From an uncultured Clostridia bacterium (GTDB taxonomy: Bacteria; Bacillota; Clostridia; Peptostreptococcales; Anaerovoracaceae), in the NCBI GenBank assembly GCA_937915045.1, contig CALDNM010000176.1, positions 1 through 22,732 of the forward strand: 22,732 bases of DNA. The letters are read 5' to 3'. Every line of letters starts with the position of its first letter. The first letter of the stretch is position 1. Shown piece by piece: positions 1 to 8,065 of the stretch. Below the pieces are notes generated by a model. The model had not been told where the DNA came from, did not search any database, and saw nothing but the letters and a program-made list of their open reading frames with translations. The position numbers were made by a program, and so were the translations under genes.

Positions 1-165
1 CGGCTCCATGCCGTGGCCGCGTATAACAGCCTCGACATGTCTGTCGATATCGAGCGTCGTTATACCAGGTCTGATAAAGACTTTAAGCTCTTTCAGTATC
101 CCGGCAGTGACTCTGCCCGAAACGCGCATGAGTTCGATCTCCTGTTCTGACTTGATGATGATCAT
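1..165 (-). CDS. map: Methionine aminopeptidase type I, N-terminal fragment (cut by window edge)
   Basis: The first 55 codons of a type I methionine aminopeptidase, the metalloenzyme that removes the initiator Met from nascent proteins. The gene runs off the left edge, so the metal ligands are not visible. The translated start (MIIIKSEQEIELMRVSGRV, then IRPGITTLDIDRHVEAVI) is the usual N-terminus of the family. It also sits in the usual place, directly after secY and adk. The ATG lies 3 nt past the adk stop and the only Shine-Dalgarno-like sequence (GGGTGAC) is inside the end of adk, which suggests translational coupling. No frame problem is seen in the visible part. Confidence 0.93.
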   Translation of the reverse strand, partial: MIIIKSEQEIELMRVSGRVTAGILKELKVFIRPGITTLDIDRHVEAVIRGHGMEP

Positions 166-168
166 CTG

Positions 169-813
169 TCAGTCACCCAGGATCCCGACTATGACGCCGA
201 ACACGTTTTCAAGTCCTGTCGTACCATCGAGGCGCGATATGACTCCGGCTTCCTTATAATAATCCAGCAGAGGCTTTGTCTGCGAATCGTAAACTTCGAT
301 CCTGTTCTCCACTGTTTCTCTCGTATCGTCCGCTCTCTGCATGAGCTCCCCGCCGCATACGTCGCATATACCATCAACTTTAGGAGGCATATTCGGGATG
401 TTGTAAGTCGCTCCGCATTTCCTGCAGACTCTTCTTCCGAGTATCCTCGTCATCAGTTCCTCTTTCGGCACTTCGATGTCGAGGACGTGATCCACTTTAT
501 CTCCGCGTCCCGCGAGGAATTCGTCCAGTGCTTTCGCCTGATCTACAGTCCTCGGGAATCCGTCGAGAAGGAATCCGTTTTTGCAGTCATCCTTAGTAAG
601 TCTGTCTGTAGCGATCTCGATCACCAGGCTATCCGGCACAAGTTCGCCCTTATCCATATATTCCTTGGCTCTCTTTCCAAGATCGGTCCCTTCTTTGATG
701 TTGTCTCTGAAGATGTCCCCTGTCGAGATATGAGGAATATCGTATTTTTCGATTATCTTCGCCGCCTGTGTACCTTTGCCGGCTCCCGGCGGGCCAAGTA
801 AAATCAAATTCAT
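169..813 (-). CDS. adk: Adenylate kinase, zinc-lid type
   Basis: Catalyses ATP + AMP = 2 ADP in the cytosol. The 214 residues match the long bacterial form. The P-loop GPPGAGKGT is at residues 7-15, the AMP-site segment HISTGDIFR at 28-36 and DGFPRT at 84-89. The LID domain carries four cysteines (C130, C133, C150, C153) in two CxxC pairs, the structural zinc site typical of Gram-positive enzymes. A strong ribosome site (AAGGAGGAG) precedes the ATG in the 12-nt gap after secY. The position between secY and map is the conserved one, and the gene is presumably read from the S10 promoter far upstream. Confidence 0.98.
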   Translation of the reverse strand: MNLILLGPPGAGKGTQAAKIIEKYDIPHISTGDIFRDNIKEGTDLGKRAKEYMDKGELVPDSLVIEIATDRLTKDDCKNGFLLDGFPRTVDQAKALDEFLAGRGDKVDHVLDIEVPKEELMTRILGRRVCRKCGATYNIPNMPPKVDGICDVCGGELMQRADDTRETVENRIEVYDSQTKPLLDYYKEAGVISRLDGTTGLENVFGVIVGILGD

Positions 814-825
814 TTGTTCTCCTCC

Positions 826-2109
826 TTATTTGAGGAATCCTTTGTAGTTTCTCATTACCATTTGCTGCTCGAGCTGCTTCATTGTATCCAGCGCAACGCC
901 GACTGCTATCAGCAGAGACGTTCCTCCAAAATATATATTGAATGCTGTGAACTGGCTGACGAGCGTTGGCAGTGTTGCCACGAGCGCCAGGAATATAGCT
1001 CCAACAAATGTGATCCTGTTCATGACCTTGTTCAGATATTCAACAGTAGTTCTTCCCGGTCTGATGCCTGGGATGAATCCGCCATTCTGCTTCATGTTTT
1101 CTGATACTTCCATCGGGTTGAATGTGATGGCCGTATAGAAATATGTGAAGAAGAATATCAGTACGACATTGAATGCCGCGTATATCCATACTCCAGGGTT
1201 CCCTGTAGGTGACAGCCACTTGTTGACCCAGATCGAGAAATCTGATGTCGCTGAAGTGAAATATGTGATCGTAAGAGGGAACTGCAGCAGTGATAACGCG
1301 AAGATGACAGGAATAACGCCCGCCTGGTTGACCTTGAGAGGAATATGTGTCGACTGTCCGCCGTACATTTTCCTTCCGACAACTCTCTTTGCGTACTGCA
1401 CAGGGATCCTTCTTTCGCCCTGCTGTACCTCGATTATGCCGACAATAACGACCATTGCGAATATCAGGAAGAGGATTATCGACATCATCGAAATCGTTCC
1501 CTGAGTATAACTGCTGTAAGTCGATCTTATCGCGCTCGGGAGTCTCGCTATGATACCTCCGAAGATGATCAGCGAGATGCCGTTTCCTACACCGTATTCA
1601 TTTATCTGCTCACCAAGCCACATAAGCAGCGCAGTCCCGGCCGTGAGTACAAGTACTATCACGGTGATCGAGAAAGCATCCGTCGATATGAGTGCTTTTC
1701 TGAACATACCTACAGAAACACCGATAGCCTGTACGAGCCCGAGAGCTATCGTCAGGTATCTGGTGATCTGAGTGATTTTTTTTCTTCCTTCAGTTCCTTC
1801 TCTGGACAGCCTCTCAAGTGCTGGTATAGCTATCGTCAAAAGCTGAAGTATGATCGATGCAGTAATGTATGGGGTTATGCCGAGTGCGAATATCGTCATG
1901 TTGCTGAACGATCCGCCTGAGAACAGGTCAAAAAGGTCGAATAGCCCGTAGTTCCCGCTGAATAACTGAGTGAGAACTGTACGGTCGATTCCAGGAACAG
2001 GGATGTTTGACCCGATCCTGTATACGACAAGCATGAGTAAGGTGAAGATGATCTTCTTCCTTATGTCAGCACTTGCCCAGGCCTTTTTCAGTGTTTCTAA
2101 CAGCCCCAT
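826..2109 (-). CDS. secY: Protein translocase subunit SecY
   Basis: Channel subunit of the SecYEG translocon in the cytoplasmic membrane. The 427-residue protein begins MGLLETLKKAWASADIRKK and continues into the TM1 and plug region (VVYRIGSNIPVPGIDR), typical of SecY. About ten hydrophobic segments are visible. The cytosolic loop QQGERRIPVQYAKR and the C-terminal MEVSENMKQNGGFIPGIRPG are family hallmarks involved in SecA and ribosome contact. The start lies 1 nt past the rplO stop, with a GAGGTGAT ribosome site inside the end of rplO, so the two are probably coupled. Intact and of usual length. Confidence 0.98.
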   Translation of the reverse strand: MGLLETLKKAWASADIRKKIIFTLLMLVVYRIGSNIPVPGIDRTVLTQLFSGNYGLFDLFDLFSGGSFSNMTIFALGITPYITASIILQLLTIAIPALERLSREGTEGRKKITQITRYLTIALGLVQAIGVSVGMFRKALISTDAFSITVIVLVLTAGTALLMWLGEQINEYGVGNGISLIIFGGIIARLPSAIRSTYSSYTQGTISMMSIILFLIFAMVVIVGIIEVQQGERRIPVQYAKRVVGRKMYGGQSTHIPLKVNQAGVIPVIFALSLLQFPLTITYFTSATSDFSIWVNKWLSPTGNPGVWIYAAFNVVLIFFFTYFYTAITFNPMEVSENMKQNGGFIPGIRPGRTTVEYLNKVMNRITFVGAIFLALVATLPTLVSQFTAFNIYFGGTSLLIAVGVALDTMKQLEQQMVMRNYKGFLK

Positions 2110-2110
2110 G

Positions 2111-2551
2111 CTAAATCACCTCTGCCTTTCCTCCGGCAGCTTCTATTTTTTCTATTGCCGACTTGCTGAATTTCTGGGCTTTGACCGTGAATTTCTTATC
2201 GACAGTTCCCTGTCCGAGAATCTTTACACCGTCCTTTACCTGTTTAACAAGTCCTTCTTCTTCAAGCAGCTCCGGTGTGATCACCGTATCGGCGTCAAAC
2301 CTGTTCAGAGCTGACACATTGAGTTCTGTATATTCAGTTCCAAATATATTTGTGAATCCTCTTTTAGGAATTCTCCTGTAAAGAGGCATCTGTCCACCTT
2401 CGAAACCGAGTCTTACGCCGCCACCGCTTCTCTGCTTCTGGCCGTTCATTCCTCTGCCGCCGGTCTTTCCCTGACCTGTGGCATGACCGCGACCTCTTCT
2501 TTTACGGTTTCTGGCGGAACCTTCCGCTGCTGTCAATTCATGCAGTTTCAT
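2111..2551 (-). CDS. rplO: 50S ribosomal protein L15 (uL15)
   Basis: Late-assembly protein of the large subunit. The 146 residues begin MKLHELTAAEGSARNRKRRG, followed by the Gly/Arg-rich N-terminal extension (GRGHATGQGKTGGRG) that threads into 23S rRNA. The globular C-terminal half includes FEGGQMPLYRRIPKRGF. Ribosome site GGAGGTG is 8 nt before the ATG. It sits between rpmD (20 nt gap) and secY (1 nt gap), as in the standard spc operon. Confidence 0.98.
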   Translation of the reverse strand: MKLHELTAAEGSARNRKRRGRGHATGQGKTGGRGMNGQKQRSGGGVRLGFEGGQMPLYRRIPKRGFTNIFGTEYTELNVSALNRFDADTVITPELLEEEGLVKQVKDGVKILGQGTVDKKFTVKAQKFSKSAIEKIEAAGGKAEVI

Positions 2552-2571
2552 TATTCTAGCACCTCCATTCT

Positions 2572-2754
2572 TTATAGCTCTTCTAAAGTAACAAGATGCT
2601 CGACTTTTTTTACGGCTCCGCGAGTGACCTCATTATCGATCAGTTCGACAGCCTGGTGCATCTTTTTTAATCCTAACGCTTCGACTACTTTTTTCTGCTT
2701 CGGAGAAGCGCCTATAGTGCTTTTTGTCAATGTGACTTTTACCATCTTAGCCAT
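2572..2754 (-). CDS. rpmD: 50S ribosomal protein L30 (uL30)
   Basis: Small large-subunit protein of 60 residues, normal for bacterial L30. The sequence runs MAKMVKVTLTKSTIGASPKQ, then KKVVEALGLKKMHQAVE, with the family pattern of a short strand, an SPKQ turn and a LGL-containing helix. The 10-nt gap after rpsE and the AGGAG-type ribosome site place it in the spc operon. Some bacteria lack L30; it is intact here. Confidence 0.97.
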   Translation of the reverse strand: MAKMVKVTLTKSTIGASPKQKKVVEALGLKKMHQAVELIDNEVTRGAVKKVEHLVTLEEL

Positions 2755-2764
2755 TTGCTCCTCC

Positions 2765-3268
2765 TTATCCTAAGATCTCTTCCTTTGTCTTTCCTCTCAG
2801 TCTGCTGACGTCTTCAACAGTTTTGAGTTCTTTGAGGCCTTCCAAAGTAGCATACGCCATGTTGCCGGTGTTGTTTGAACCGACAGACTTAGCTCTAACG
2901 TCCTTGATACCTGCGGACTCGAGTACAGTACGTACCGATGAACCCGCGATTACTCCAGTACCTTCAGCAGCCGGCATGATGAGTACTCTGCCTGCTCCGA
3001 AAATACCAATGATCTTGTGCGGTATCGTTGTCCCAACCATAGGGACCTTTATTAAATTCTTCTTTGCATCTTCTGTAGCTTTTCTTACGGCCTCAGGGAT
3101 CTCCTGAGCTTTGCCGAGTCCGACGCCCACATGTCCTTCGTGATCTCCAACAACTATGGTTACACTGAATCTCATGTTTCTGCCGCCCTTAACTGTCTTG
3201 GCGACACGTCTGATGTTTACGATCGTCTCATTAAGATCAAGCTTGGATGCATCTATTGTATTACGCAT
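2765..3268 (-). CDS. rpsE: 30S ribosomal protein S5 (uS5)
   Basis: Small-subunit protein that shapes the mRNA entry site and decoding fidelity. The 167 residues include an N-terminal double-stranded RNA-binding-like fold (VNIRRVAKTVKGGRNMRF, residues about 18-35; then GDHEGHVGVGLGKAQEIPEA) and the C-terminal domain with AEGTGVIAGSSVRTVLE. The loop VKGGRN is where spectinomycin-resistance changes are known in other species, and it looks wild type here. It lies 17 nt after rplR and 10 nt before rpmD. Confidence 0.98.
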   Translation of the reverse strand: MRNTIDASKLDLNETIVNIRRVAKTVKGGRNMRFSVTIVVGDHEGHVGVGLGKAQEIPEAVRKATEDAKKNLIKVPMVGTTIPHKIIGIFGAGRVLIMPAAEGTGVIAGSSVRTVLESAGIKDVRAKSVGSNNTGNMAYATLEGLKELKTVEDVSRLRGKTKEEILG

Positions 3269-3285
3269 TCCTTGTATCCTCCTTG

Positions 3286-3648
3286 TTAGAATTTCAGTCC
3301 GGCTTCTCTAGCGCCGTCAGCTAACTCTTTGACTCTTCCATGATATAAGAAGCCTGCTCTGTCGAACGCGACAGTTTCAACGCCCTTTTCAAGCGCTCTC
3401 TTAGCGACAGCTTCTCCTACCTGCTTGGCAGCTTCCTTGTTTCCACCATTCGCGATTTGTGCCTTCAGCTCCTTATCGAGTGATGACGCTGATGCGATCG
3501 TTCTGCCGTTTACATCGTCGATGACCTGAGCTGATATATTCTTGTTGCTCCTGTAAACGCAGAGACGAGGTTTCTCAGGAGTGCCGTACAAATCTTTTCT
3601 TGCTCTTTCATGTCTCTTGACACGTTTGTCCTGTCTGCTTGTAGCCAT
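3286..3648 (-). CDS. rplR: 50S ribosomal protein L18 (uL18)
   Basis: 5S rRNA-binding protein of the central protuberance, with L5 as partner. The 120 residues start MATSRQDKRVKRHERARKDL, the basic N-terminal tail, and continue with GTPEKPRLCVYRSNKNISAQ and the C-terminal VAFDRAGFLYHGRVKELADGAREAGLKF. Length and ending are typical. The gaps are 18 nt from rplF and 17 nt to rpsE. Confidence 0.98.
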   Translation of the reverse strand: MATSRQDKRVKRHERARKDLYGTPEKPRLCVYRSNKNISAQVIDDVNGRTIASASSLDKELKAQIANGGNKEAAKQVGEAVAKRALEKGVETVAFDRAGFLYHGRVKELADGAREAGLKF

Positions 3649-3666
3649 TTGAACTTACTCCTTTCT

Positions 3667-4218
3667 TTATTCAGCCGCTTTGACTCCGGCTTTACCTTCC
3701 TTACGACGAACGTATTCGCCCTCGTATCTGATCCCCTTGCCTTTATATGGCTCCGGAGCTCTCCACGAACGGATGACTGCCGCGTAATTTCCAACTTTTT
3801 CTTTGCTGATCCCCTTGATCACGATATGAGTCTGATCAGGTGTCTCAGTTTCTATTTCTTCCGGATCCTCGAGCTCTACAGGATGTGAATATCCAAGGCT
3901 CAGTACGAGTGTTTTGCCCTTCTTCTCAGCTTTGTATCCAACGCCCTGAAGTTCGAGCTTCTTCTCGAAGCCGTTTGTCACTCCCTCTACCATGTTATGG
4001 ATGAGTGCTCTCGCGAGTCCGTGCTGTTCTCTGTCTGATCTCTTGTCCGTAGGTCTCGCAATAGTGAGAACTCCGTCCTTCTGCTCAACAGTCAGTGTGC
4101 TGCCGATCTGTGCCTGTAATTCGCCTTTTGGTCCTTTAACTGTTACCTGATTTCCATCAGCCACTTTGACCTCAACGCCGGCAGGAAGATCAACAGGTTT
4201 TAAACCTATTCTTGACAT
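3667..4218 (-). CDS. rplF: 50S ribosomal protein L6 (uL6)
   Basis: Large-subunit protein near the factor-binding site. The 183 residues hold the two tandem L6 folds: MSRIGLKPVDLPAGVEVKV and VKGPKGEL in the first, and LQGVGYKAEKKGKTLVLSLG in the second. The C-terminal stretch PEPYKGKGIRYEGEYVRRKE is the family signature for rRNA contact. The protein ends in a short Ala/Lys tail. Standard order between rpsH (13 nt gap) and rplR (18 nt). Confidence 0.98.
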   Translation of the reverse strand: MSRIGLKPVDLPAGVEVKVADGNQVTVKGPKGELQAQIGSTLTVEQKDGVLTIARPTDKRSDREQHGLARALIHNMVEGVTNGFEKKLELQGVGYKAEKKGKTLVLSLGYSHPVELEDPEEIETETPDQTHIVIKGISKEKVGNYAAVIRSWRAPEPYKGKGIRYEGEYVRRKEGKAGVKAAE

Positions 4219-4231
4219 TGTATTTTACCTC

Positions 4232-4633
4232 CTACCATACATAACAGATGACTTCGCCGCCTACGCCGAGTTTTCTCGCCTCTTTATCGCTGATCACTCC
4301 GTTTGAAGTGGAGATGATAGCGATGCCGAGTCCTCCGAGAACTCTCGGTACGTCTGAAGCTTTTGCGTAAACTTTCAGACCTGGCTTTGATATCTTCTTT
4401 ATTCCGTTTATAACTTTTTCATTTTCAGGGCCGTATTTCATCTGGATCTTTATCGTTCCCTGATGATTTTCTCCCTCGACTACATCGAAGCCTTTAATGT
4501 AGCCTTCATCAGTAAGAATACCCGCGATCGATTTCTTGATCTTTGAAGCAGGTACATCTACTGTTTCATGTCTAACAGTATTGGCATTTCTGATTCTTGT
4601 CAGCATATCCGCTATTGGATCTGTCATTGTCAT
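4232..4633 (-). CDS. rpsH: 30S ribosomal protein S8 (uS8)
   Basis: Primary 16S rRNA-binding protein of the central domain. In E. coli it also represses the spc operon. The 133 residues run from TDPIADMLTRIRNA to the C-terminal signature ISTSNGVISDKEARKLGVGG, ending EVICYVW. Two in-frame ATGs lie 6 nt apart; I kept the upstream one (MTMTDP) because the GGAGGAAGGAG ribosome site is then well spaced. The 67-nt gap after rpsN is the largest in the spc part. I do not see a clear copy of the E. coli S8 operator. Confidence 0.98.
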   Translation of the reverse strand: MTMTDPIADMLTRIRNANTVRHETVDVPASKIKKSIAGILTDEGYIKGFDVVEGENHQGTIKIQMKYGPENEKVINGIKKISKPGLKVYAKASDVPRVLGGLGIAIISTSNGVISDKEARKLGVGGEVICYVW

Positions 4634-4700
4634 ACTTTTATTTCTCCTTCCTCCGCCAGTATTGCGTCAGCAACTTAACGGATGATTTGCATTATCTTTT

Positions 4701-4886
4701 TTACCAGCTAGCCTTTTTGACACCAGGGATCTCGCCTTTATAAGCAAGTTCTCTGAAGCATATACGGCAGATGCCGTACTTCTTGAGTACCGAATGCGGT
4801 CTTCCGCAGATCCTGCATCTCGTGTATGCTCTTGTCGAGTATTTAGGTTTTCTGCTCTGTTTAACTTTTAATGAAGTCTTAGCCAT
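4701..4886 (-). CDS. rpsN: 30S ribosomal protein S14, zinc-binding (type Z)
   Basis: Small-subunit head protein of 61 residues. This is the short zinc form: C24-x2-C27-x12-C40-x2-C43 makes a zinc ribbon, followed by the conserved ending GEIPGVKKASW. Bacteria that encode this form often carry a second zinc-free S14 elsewhere for zinc limitation; none is in this window. The ATG lies 8 nt past rplE, and a 67-nt gap follows before rpsH. Confidence 0.98.
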   Translation of the reverse strand: MAKTSLKVKQSRKPKYSTRAYTRCRICGRPHSVLKKYGICRICFRELAYKGEIPGVKKASW

Positions 4887-4894
4887 TTTTCCCC

Positions 4895-5443
4895 CTATTT
4901 CTCGAACGGCATGCCCAGACCTTTAAGAAGCGCCGCGGCTTCCTCATCTGTCTTTGCTGTCGTTGTGAATACTACGTTCATACCTTTGACCATATCTACT
5001 TTATCATATTCGATCTCCGGGAATATCAGCTGCTCTTTCAGTCCGAGGGAATAGTTTCCCCTTCCGTCGAATGAGTTCTTGCTGACACCTTTGAAGTCTC
5101 TTACTCTCGGAAGAGCGATATTGAAGAACTTGTCCGCGAAGACGTACATGTTTTCGCCTCTCAGCGTGACTTTAGTTCCTACAGGCATTCCCTGTCTTAC
5201 CTTGAAGTTAGCTATCGACTTTCTTGCCTTAGTAACTACAGGTCTCTGACCAGCGATGATGCCCAGCTCTTCTACAGCGGTTTCCATGAGCTTTGGATTC
5301 TCTTTGGCTTCGCCGAGTCCGATGTTGATCGTGATCTTCTCGAGCTTTGGTACTTCCATGACGTTGCTGTAATTGAACTGCTCAGTCAATGCCTTTTTTG
5401 TTTCATTATTATATGTTTCTTTTAATCTGGCTGTCACTATCAT
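4895..5443 (-). CDS. rplE: 50S ribosomal protein L5 (uL5)
   Basis: 5S rRNA-binding protein of the central protuberance that contacts the P-site tRNA. The 182 residues include VPKLEKITINIGLGEA (about 32-47), the GQRPVVTKARKSIANFKVRQ block with the RQGMPVG loop, and the C-terminal TTAKTDEEAAALLKGLGMPF. Length is near the usual 179-180. The gaps are 10 nt from rplX and 8 nt to rpsN. Confidence 0.98.
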   Translation of the reverse strand: MIVTARLKETYNNETKKALTEQFNYSNVMEVPKLEKITINIGLGEAKENPKLMETAVEELGIIAGQRPVVTKARKSIANFKVRQGMPVGTKVTLRGENMYVFADKFFNIALPRVRDFKGVSKNSFDGRGNYSLGLKEQLIFPEIEYDKVDMVKGMNVVFTTTAKTDEEAAALLKGLGMPFEK

Positions 5444-5453
5444 CTCCTCCTTT

Positions 5454-5759
5454 CTATCCTAATATTTTTCCAGTTTTCTTTGAGACTCTGACTTTGTTCC
5501 CTCCGTCAAACTCATATCCTACTTTTGTAGGTTCCTTTGTATCAGGATCTATGAGCATAACGTTTGAAACATCGATAGGGCCTTCCTGATGTTTGATTTC
5601 CGAAGTGGCTGTTCTCGTCTGTTTCTGATGCTTTGTCTGCATGTTCAGGCCTTCGACAACGACCTTGTTCTTCGAAGGGATCGATCTTAAGACCTTACCC
5701 TGTTTGCCTTTGTCTTTGCCGGCGAGGACAACAACCGTATCATTCTTCTTAATTCGCAT
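5454..5759 (-). CDS. rplX: 50S ribosomal protein L24 (uL24)
   Basis: Early assembly initiator of the large subunit that binds the 5' end of 23S rRNA near the exit tunnel. The 101 residues begin MRIKKNDTVVVLAGKDKGKQ, a KOW motif (about residues 5-32), followed by VEGLNMQTKHQKQT and GPIDVSNVMLIDP, all family signatures. The gap to rplN is 10 nt and the gap to rplE is 10 nt. Confidence 0.98.
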   Translation of the reverse strand: MRIKKNDTVVVLAGKDKGKQGKVLRSIPSKNKVVVEGLNMQTKHQKQTRTATSEIKHQEGPIDVSNVMLIDPDTKEPTKVGYEFDGGNKVRVSKKTGKILG

Positions 5760-5769
5760 CCTTGACCTC

Positions 5770-6138
5770 CTATAGTACTTCCGGTGCCAATGACACTATC
5801 TTCATGAAACTCCTGTCTCTGAGCTCTCTTGCTACAGGCCCGAAAATACGAGTTCCTACCGGATTATTATCGTCTTTTATTATTACTGCCGCATTCTGGT
5901 CGAACTTCACATAACTGCCGTCGACTCTCCTTGCGCCCTTCTTTGTCCTAACTACTACAGCCTTGACAACATCGCCTTTTTTGACCTGTCCACCCGGTGT
6001 AGCGTCCTTGACACTGCATACTATCACGTCGCCGATATTCGCGTAACGACGGCTCGTACCTCCAAGGATACTGATGCAGAGAAGTTCTTTGGCACCGGAA
6101 TTGTCAGCAACTTTAAGTCTTGATTCTGTCTGTATCAT
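5770..6138 (-). CDS. rplN: 50S ribosomal protein L14 (uL14)
   Basis: Large-subunit interface protein that contacts 16S rRNA (bridge B8) and the silencing factor RsfS. Exactly 122 residues, the canonical bacterial length. It starts MIQTESRLKVADNSGAKELL and contains the signature GGQVKKGDVVKAVVVRTKK. It ends FMKIVSLAPEVL. The gap to rpsQ is 12 nt. Confidence 0.99.
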   Translation of the reverse strand: MIQTESRLKVADNSGAKELLCISILGGTSRRYANIGDVIVCSVKDATPGGQVKKGDVVKAVVVRTKKGARRVDGSYVKFDQNAAVIIKDDNNPVGTRIFGPVARELRDRSFMKIVSLAPEVL

Positions 6139-6150
6139 TTCCGGTCCTCC

Positions 6151-6411
6151 TTACTTAACCTTCTCGACTATGTCGACGACTCTCCATCTCTTATCTTTTG
6201 AAAGAGGTCTCGTCTCCATGATCCTTACTTTATCACCCGTGCTGCACTCATTGTTCTCATCATGGGCTTTTACCTTTTTATCAGTCTTTACTGACTTTCC
6301 GTAAAGGGAATGTCTTACGGACTGTTCGAGCTCGACAGTGACTGTCTTATCCATCTTGTTCGATGTGACCATGCCGATTCTCGTTTTTCTCATGTTTCTT
6401 TCATCTGCCAT
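6151..6411 (-). CDS. rpsQ: 30S ribosomal protein S17 (uS17)
   Basis: Primary 16S rRNA-binding protein with an OB fold. The 86 residues include RKTRIGMVTSNKMDKTVTVE near the N-terminus and the signature GDKVRIMETRPLSKDKRW in the C-terminal half. The start follows a GGAGGA-type ribosome site 16 nt past rpmC. Normal length and order. Confidence 0.98.
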   Translation of the reverse strand: MADERNMRKTRIGMVTSNKMDKTVTVELEQSVRHSLYGKSVKTDKKVKAHDENNECSTGDKVRIMETRPLSKDKRWRVVDIVEKVK

Positions 6412-6427
6412 AATTCATCCTCCTTCC

Positions 6428-6634
6428 TTACTCGCCCTGAGCCTGTTCAAGCTCTTTTTCTCTGATAATCGTTTTTATTCTTGCTATGTCCTTCTTCGTA
6501 TCTCTCATCTGGATCGGGTTCTCAAGCTGTCCTGTAACGTGCTGGAACCTGAGGTTGAACAAGTCTTTCTTCATCTTGTCGAGTTCAGCATAAAGCTCTG
6601 AATCTGACATTTCACGCATTTTCTTCAGTTCCAC
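6428..6634 (-). CDS. rpmC: 50S ribosomal protein L29 (uL29), GTG start
   Basis: Small helical hairpin protein at the tunnel exit. The 68 residues begin ELKKMREMSDSELYAELDKM and continue with KKDLFNLRFQHVTGQLENP, the L29 signature. The likely start is a GTG that overlaps the rplP stop by one base (TAGTG), which points to translational coupling. The next ATG (MREMSD) would cut the first helix and lacks an obvious ribosome site, so I prefer GTG. Confidence 0.95.
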   Translation of the reverse strand: MELKKMREMSDSELYAELDKMKKDLFNLRFQHVTGQLENPIQMRDTKKDIARIKTIIREKELEQAQGE

Positions 6635-7059
6635 TATGCTTCACCGCCTTCTGCTTCCTTCTCAACGAACTTGCTCTTTATAGGAAGCTTATGTGCTGCA
6701 AGCCTCATAGCTTCTTTTGCCTGTTCATAGGAAATACCTTCTATTTCAAACATTACTCTGCCCGGTTTGACTACTGCTACCCAGTACTCAGGAGCACCTT
6801 TTCCGGATCCCATACGTACTTCAGCAGGCTTCTTTGTGACCGGCTTATGCGGGAAGATCTTGATATATACCTTTCCGCCTCTTCTTATCGATCTCGTCAT
6901 TGCTATTCTGGCTGCCTCGATCTGATTCGAAGTGATCCATCCAGGTTCTGTAGCTGCAAGTCCATACTCTCCGTATGTAACTTTATTGCCTTTTGTGGCT
7001 TTGCCCTTCATCCTGCCTCTGTGGACCCTTCTGCGTTTAACACGCTTTGGCATTAACAT
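6634..7059 (-). CDS. rplP: 50S ribosomal protein L16 (uL16)
   Basis: Large-subunit protein near the A-site tRNA, important for peptidyl-transferase centre maturation. The 141 residues begin MLMPKRVKRRRVHRGRMKG, the near-universal start. They continue with GEYGLAATEPGWITSNQIEA and FPHKPVTKKPAEVRMGSGKG, also universal. The ATG is preceded by AAAGGAGGAC at good spacing. It lies 25 nt past rpsC and overlaps rpmC by one base. Confidence 0.98.
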   Translation of the reverse strand: MLMPKRVKRRRVHRGRMKGKATKGNKVTYGEYGLAATEPGWITSNQIEAARIAMTRSIRRGGKVYIKIFPHKPVTKKPAEVRMGSGKGAPEYWVAVVKPGRVMFEIEGISYEQAKEAMRLAAHKLPIKSKFVEKEAEGGEA

Positions 7060-7084
7060 GGCGTTGTCCTCCTTTCGCTATCGT

Positions 7085-8065
7085 CTATTCTTCAGCTTTG
7101 ACTTCCGCAGTCTCAGCTTTTACTTCTTCTGCTGCAGGCTTTTCTGCCTGATCCTCAGCCGCAGCCATCGCCGCCGCTTCATTCGCGTTCTCTACAGCTG
7201 CCTTAGCCTCTGCCTCTTTAGCCGCTTTAGCAGCCGCTTCGGCTTCAGGGTCGACCTTAGGTGTCTTCCTGACTCTCGGATTTACAGCCTTAGGAAGCTG
7301 ACGCTCATCATTTCTGCCTCTGCCTCTGCCTCTGTAATTTCCGCCTTCTCTTCTAGGACGTCTGTCTCTTCTCTGTCTTCTGTCGCCATTTCTGCCCTTC
7401 TTTTCTTCTTCCGGCACTGAGCTCTGAAGACCTTTGTCAAGGATCTCACCATGATTTATCCATACCTTTACGCCGATCTTTCCGTAAGTTGTATCGGCTT
7501 CCGCGAATCCATAATCGATATCCGCGCGAAGAGTGTGAAGAGGAACGTTTCCTTCGCTGTACTTTTCGTTTCTAGCGATCTCGGCACCGCCGAGTCTTCC
7601 GGAGCAGAGGACTTTGACGCCCTTAGCGCCGGCCTTCATCGTTCTTCCGATGCTCTGCTTCATTGCTCTTCTGAATGAAATCCTTCTTTCAAGAGCTTCC
7701 GCGATGCTTTCAGCTGTGAGCTGTGCGTCGAGTTCCGCTTTTCTGACTTCTCTTATATCTACGCTGACGTTCTTACCCGTGAGTTTTACGAGTCCGGCTT
7801 TGATCTGCTCGATGCCGTCTCCGGCTCTGCCGATGACCATGCCCGGTTTGCCCGCCATGATGATGACTCTCATCTGATTCTCAGCGCGTCTTTCGATAAC
7901 GATGTTCGAAATACCAGCCGCGTAAAGTTTCTTCTTGAGATACTTTCTTATTGTTTCGTCTTCAACCAGATAATCCGCGAAGTTCTTTTTGTCTGCATAC
8001 CATTTTGAGTCCCAGTCTTTGATGACTCCTACTCTGAGACCATGTGGACTTACTTTCTGACCCAT
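7085..8065 (-). CDS. rpsC: 30S ribosomal protein S3 (uS3) with long RG-rich and Ala/Glu-rich C-terminal tail
   Basis: mRNA entry-channel protein of the small-subunit head. Residues 1-215 are canonical: MGQKVSPHGLRVGVIKDWDS at the start, a type II KH domain with GRAG at 79-82, and the C-terminal S3 fold ending near VWINHGEILDKG (200-212). The protein is 326 residues, about 100 longer than usual. Residues 219-270 are strongly basic, with an RGRGRGR run at 245-251. Residues 272-326 switch to Ala/Glu/Lys-rich sequence that would be helical or disordered. The frame is clean into a stop 25 nt before rplP, so the tail is not a frameshift artefact. Its role is unknown to me; RNA binding by the basic part is inference. 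Confidence 0.97.
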   Translation of the reverse strand: MGQKVSPHGLRVGVIKDWDSKWYADKKNFADYLVEDETIRKYLKKKLYAAGISNIVIERRAENQMRVIIMAGKPGMVIGRAGDGIEQIKAGLVKLTGKNVSVDIREVRKAELDAQLTAESIAEALERRISFRRAMKQSIGRTMKAGAKGVKVLCSGRLGGAEIARNEKYSEGNVPLHTLRADIDYGFAEADTTYGKIGVKVWINHGEILDKGLQSSVPEEEKKGRNGDRRQRRDRRPRREGGNYRGRGRGRNDERQLPKAVNPRVRKTPKVDPEAEAAAKAAKEAEAKAAVENANEAAAMAAAEDQAEKPAAEEVKAETAEVKAEE

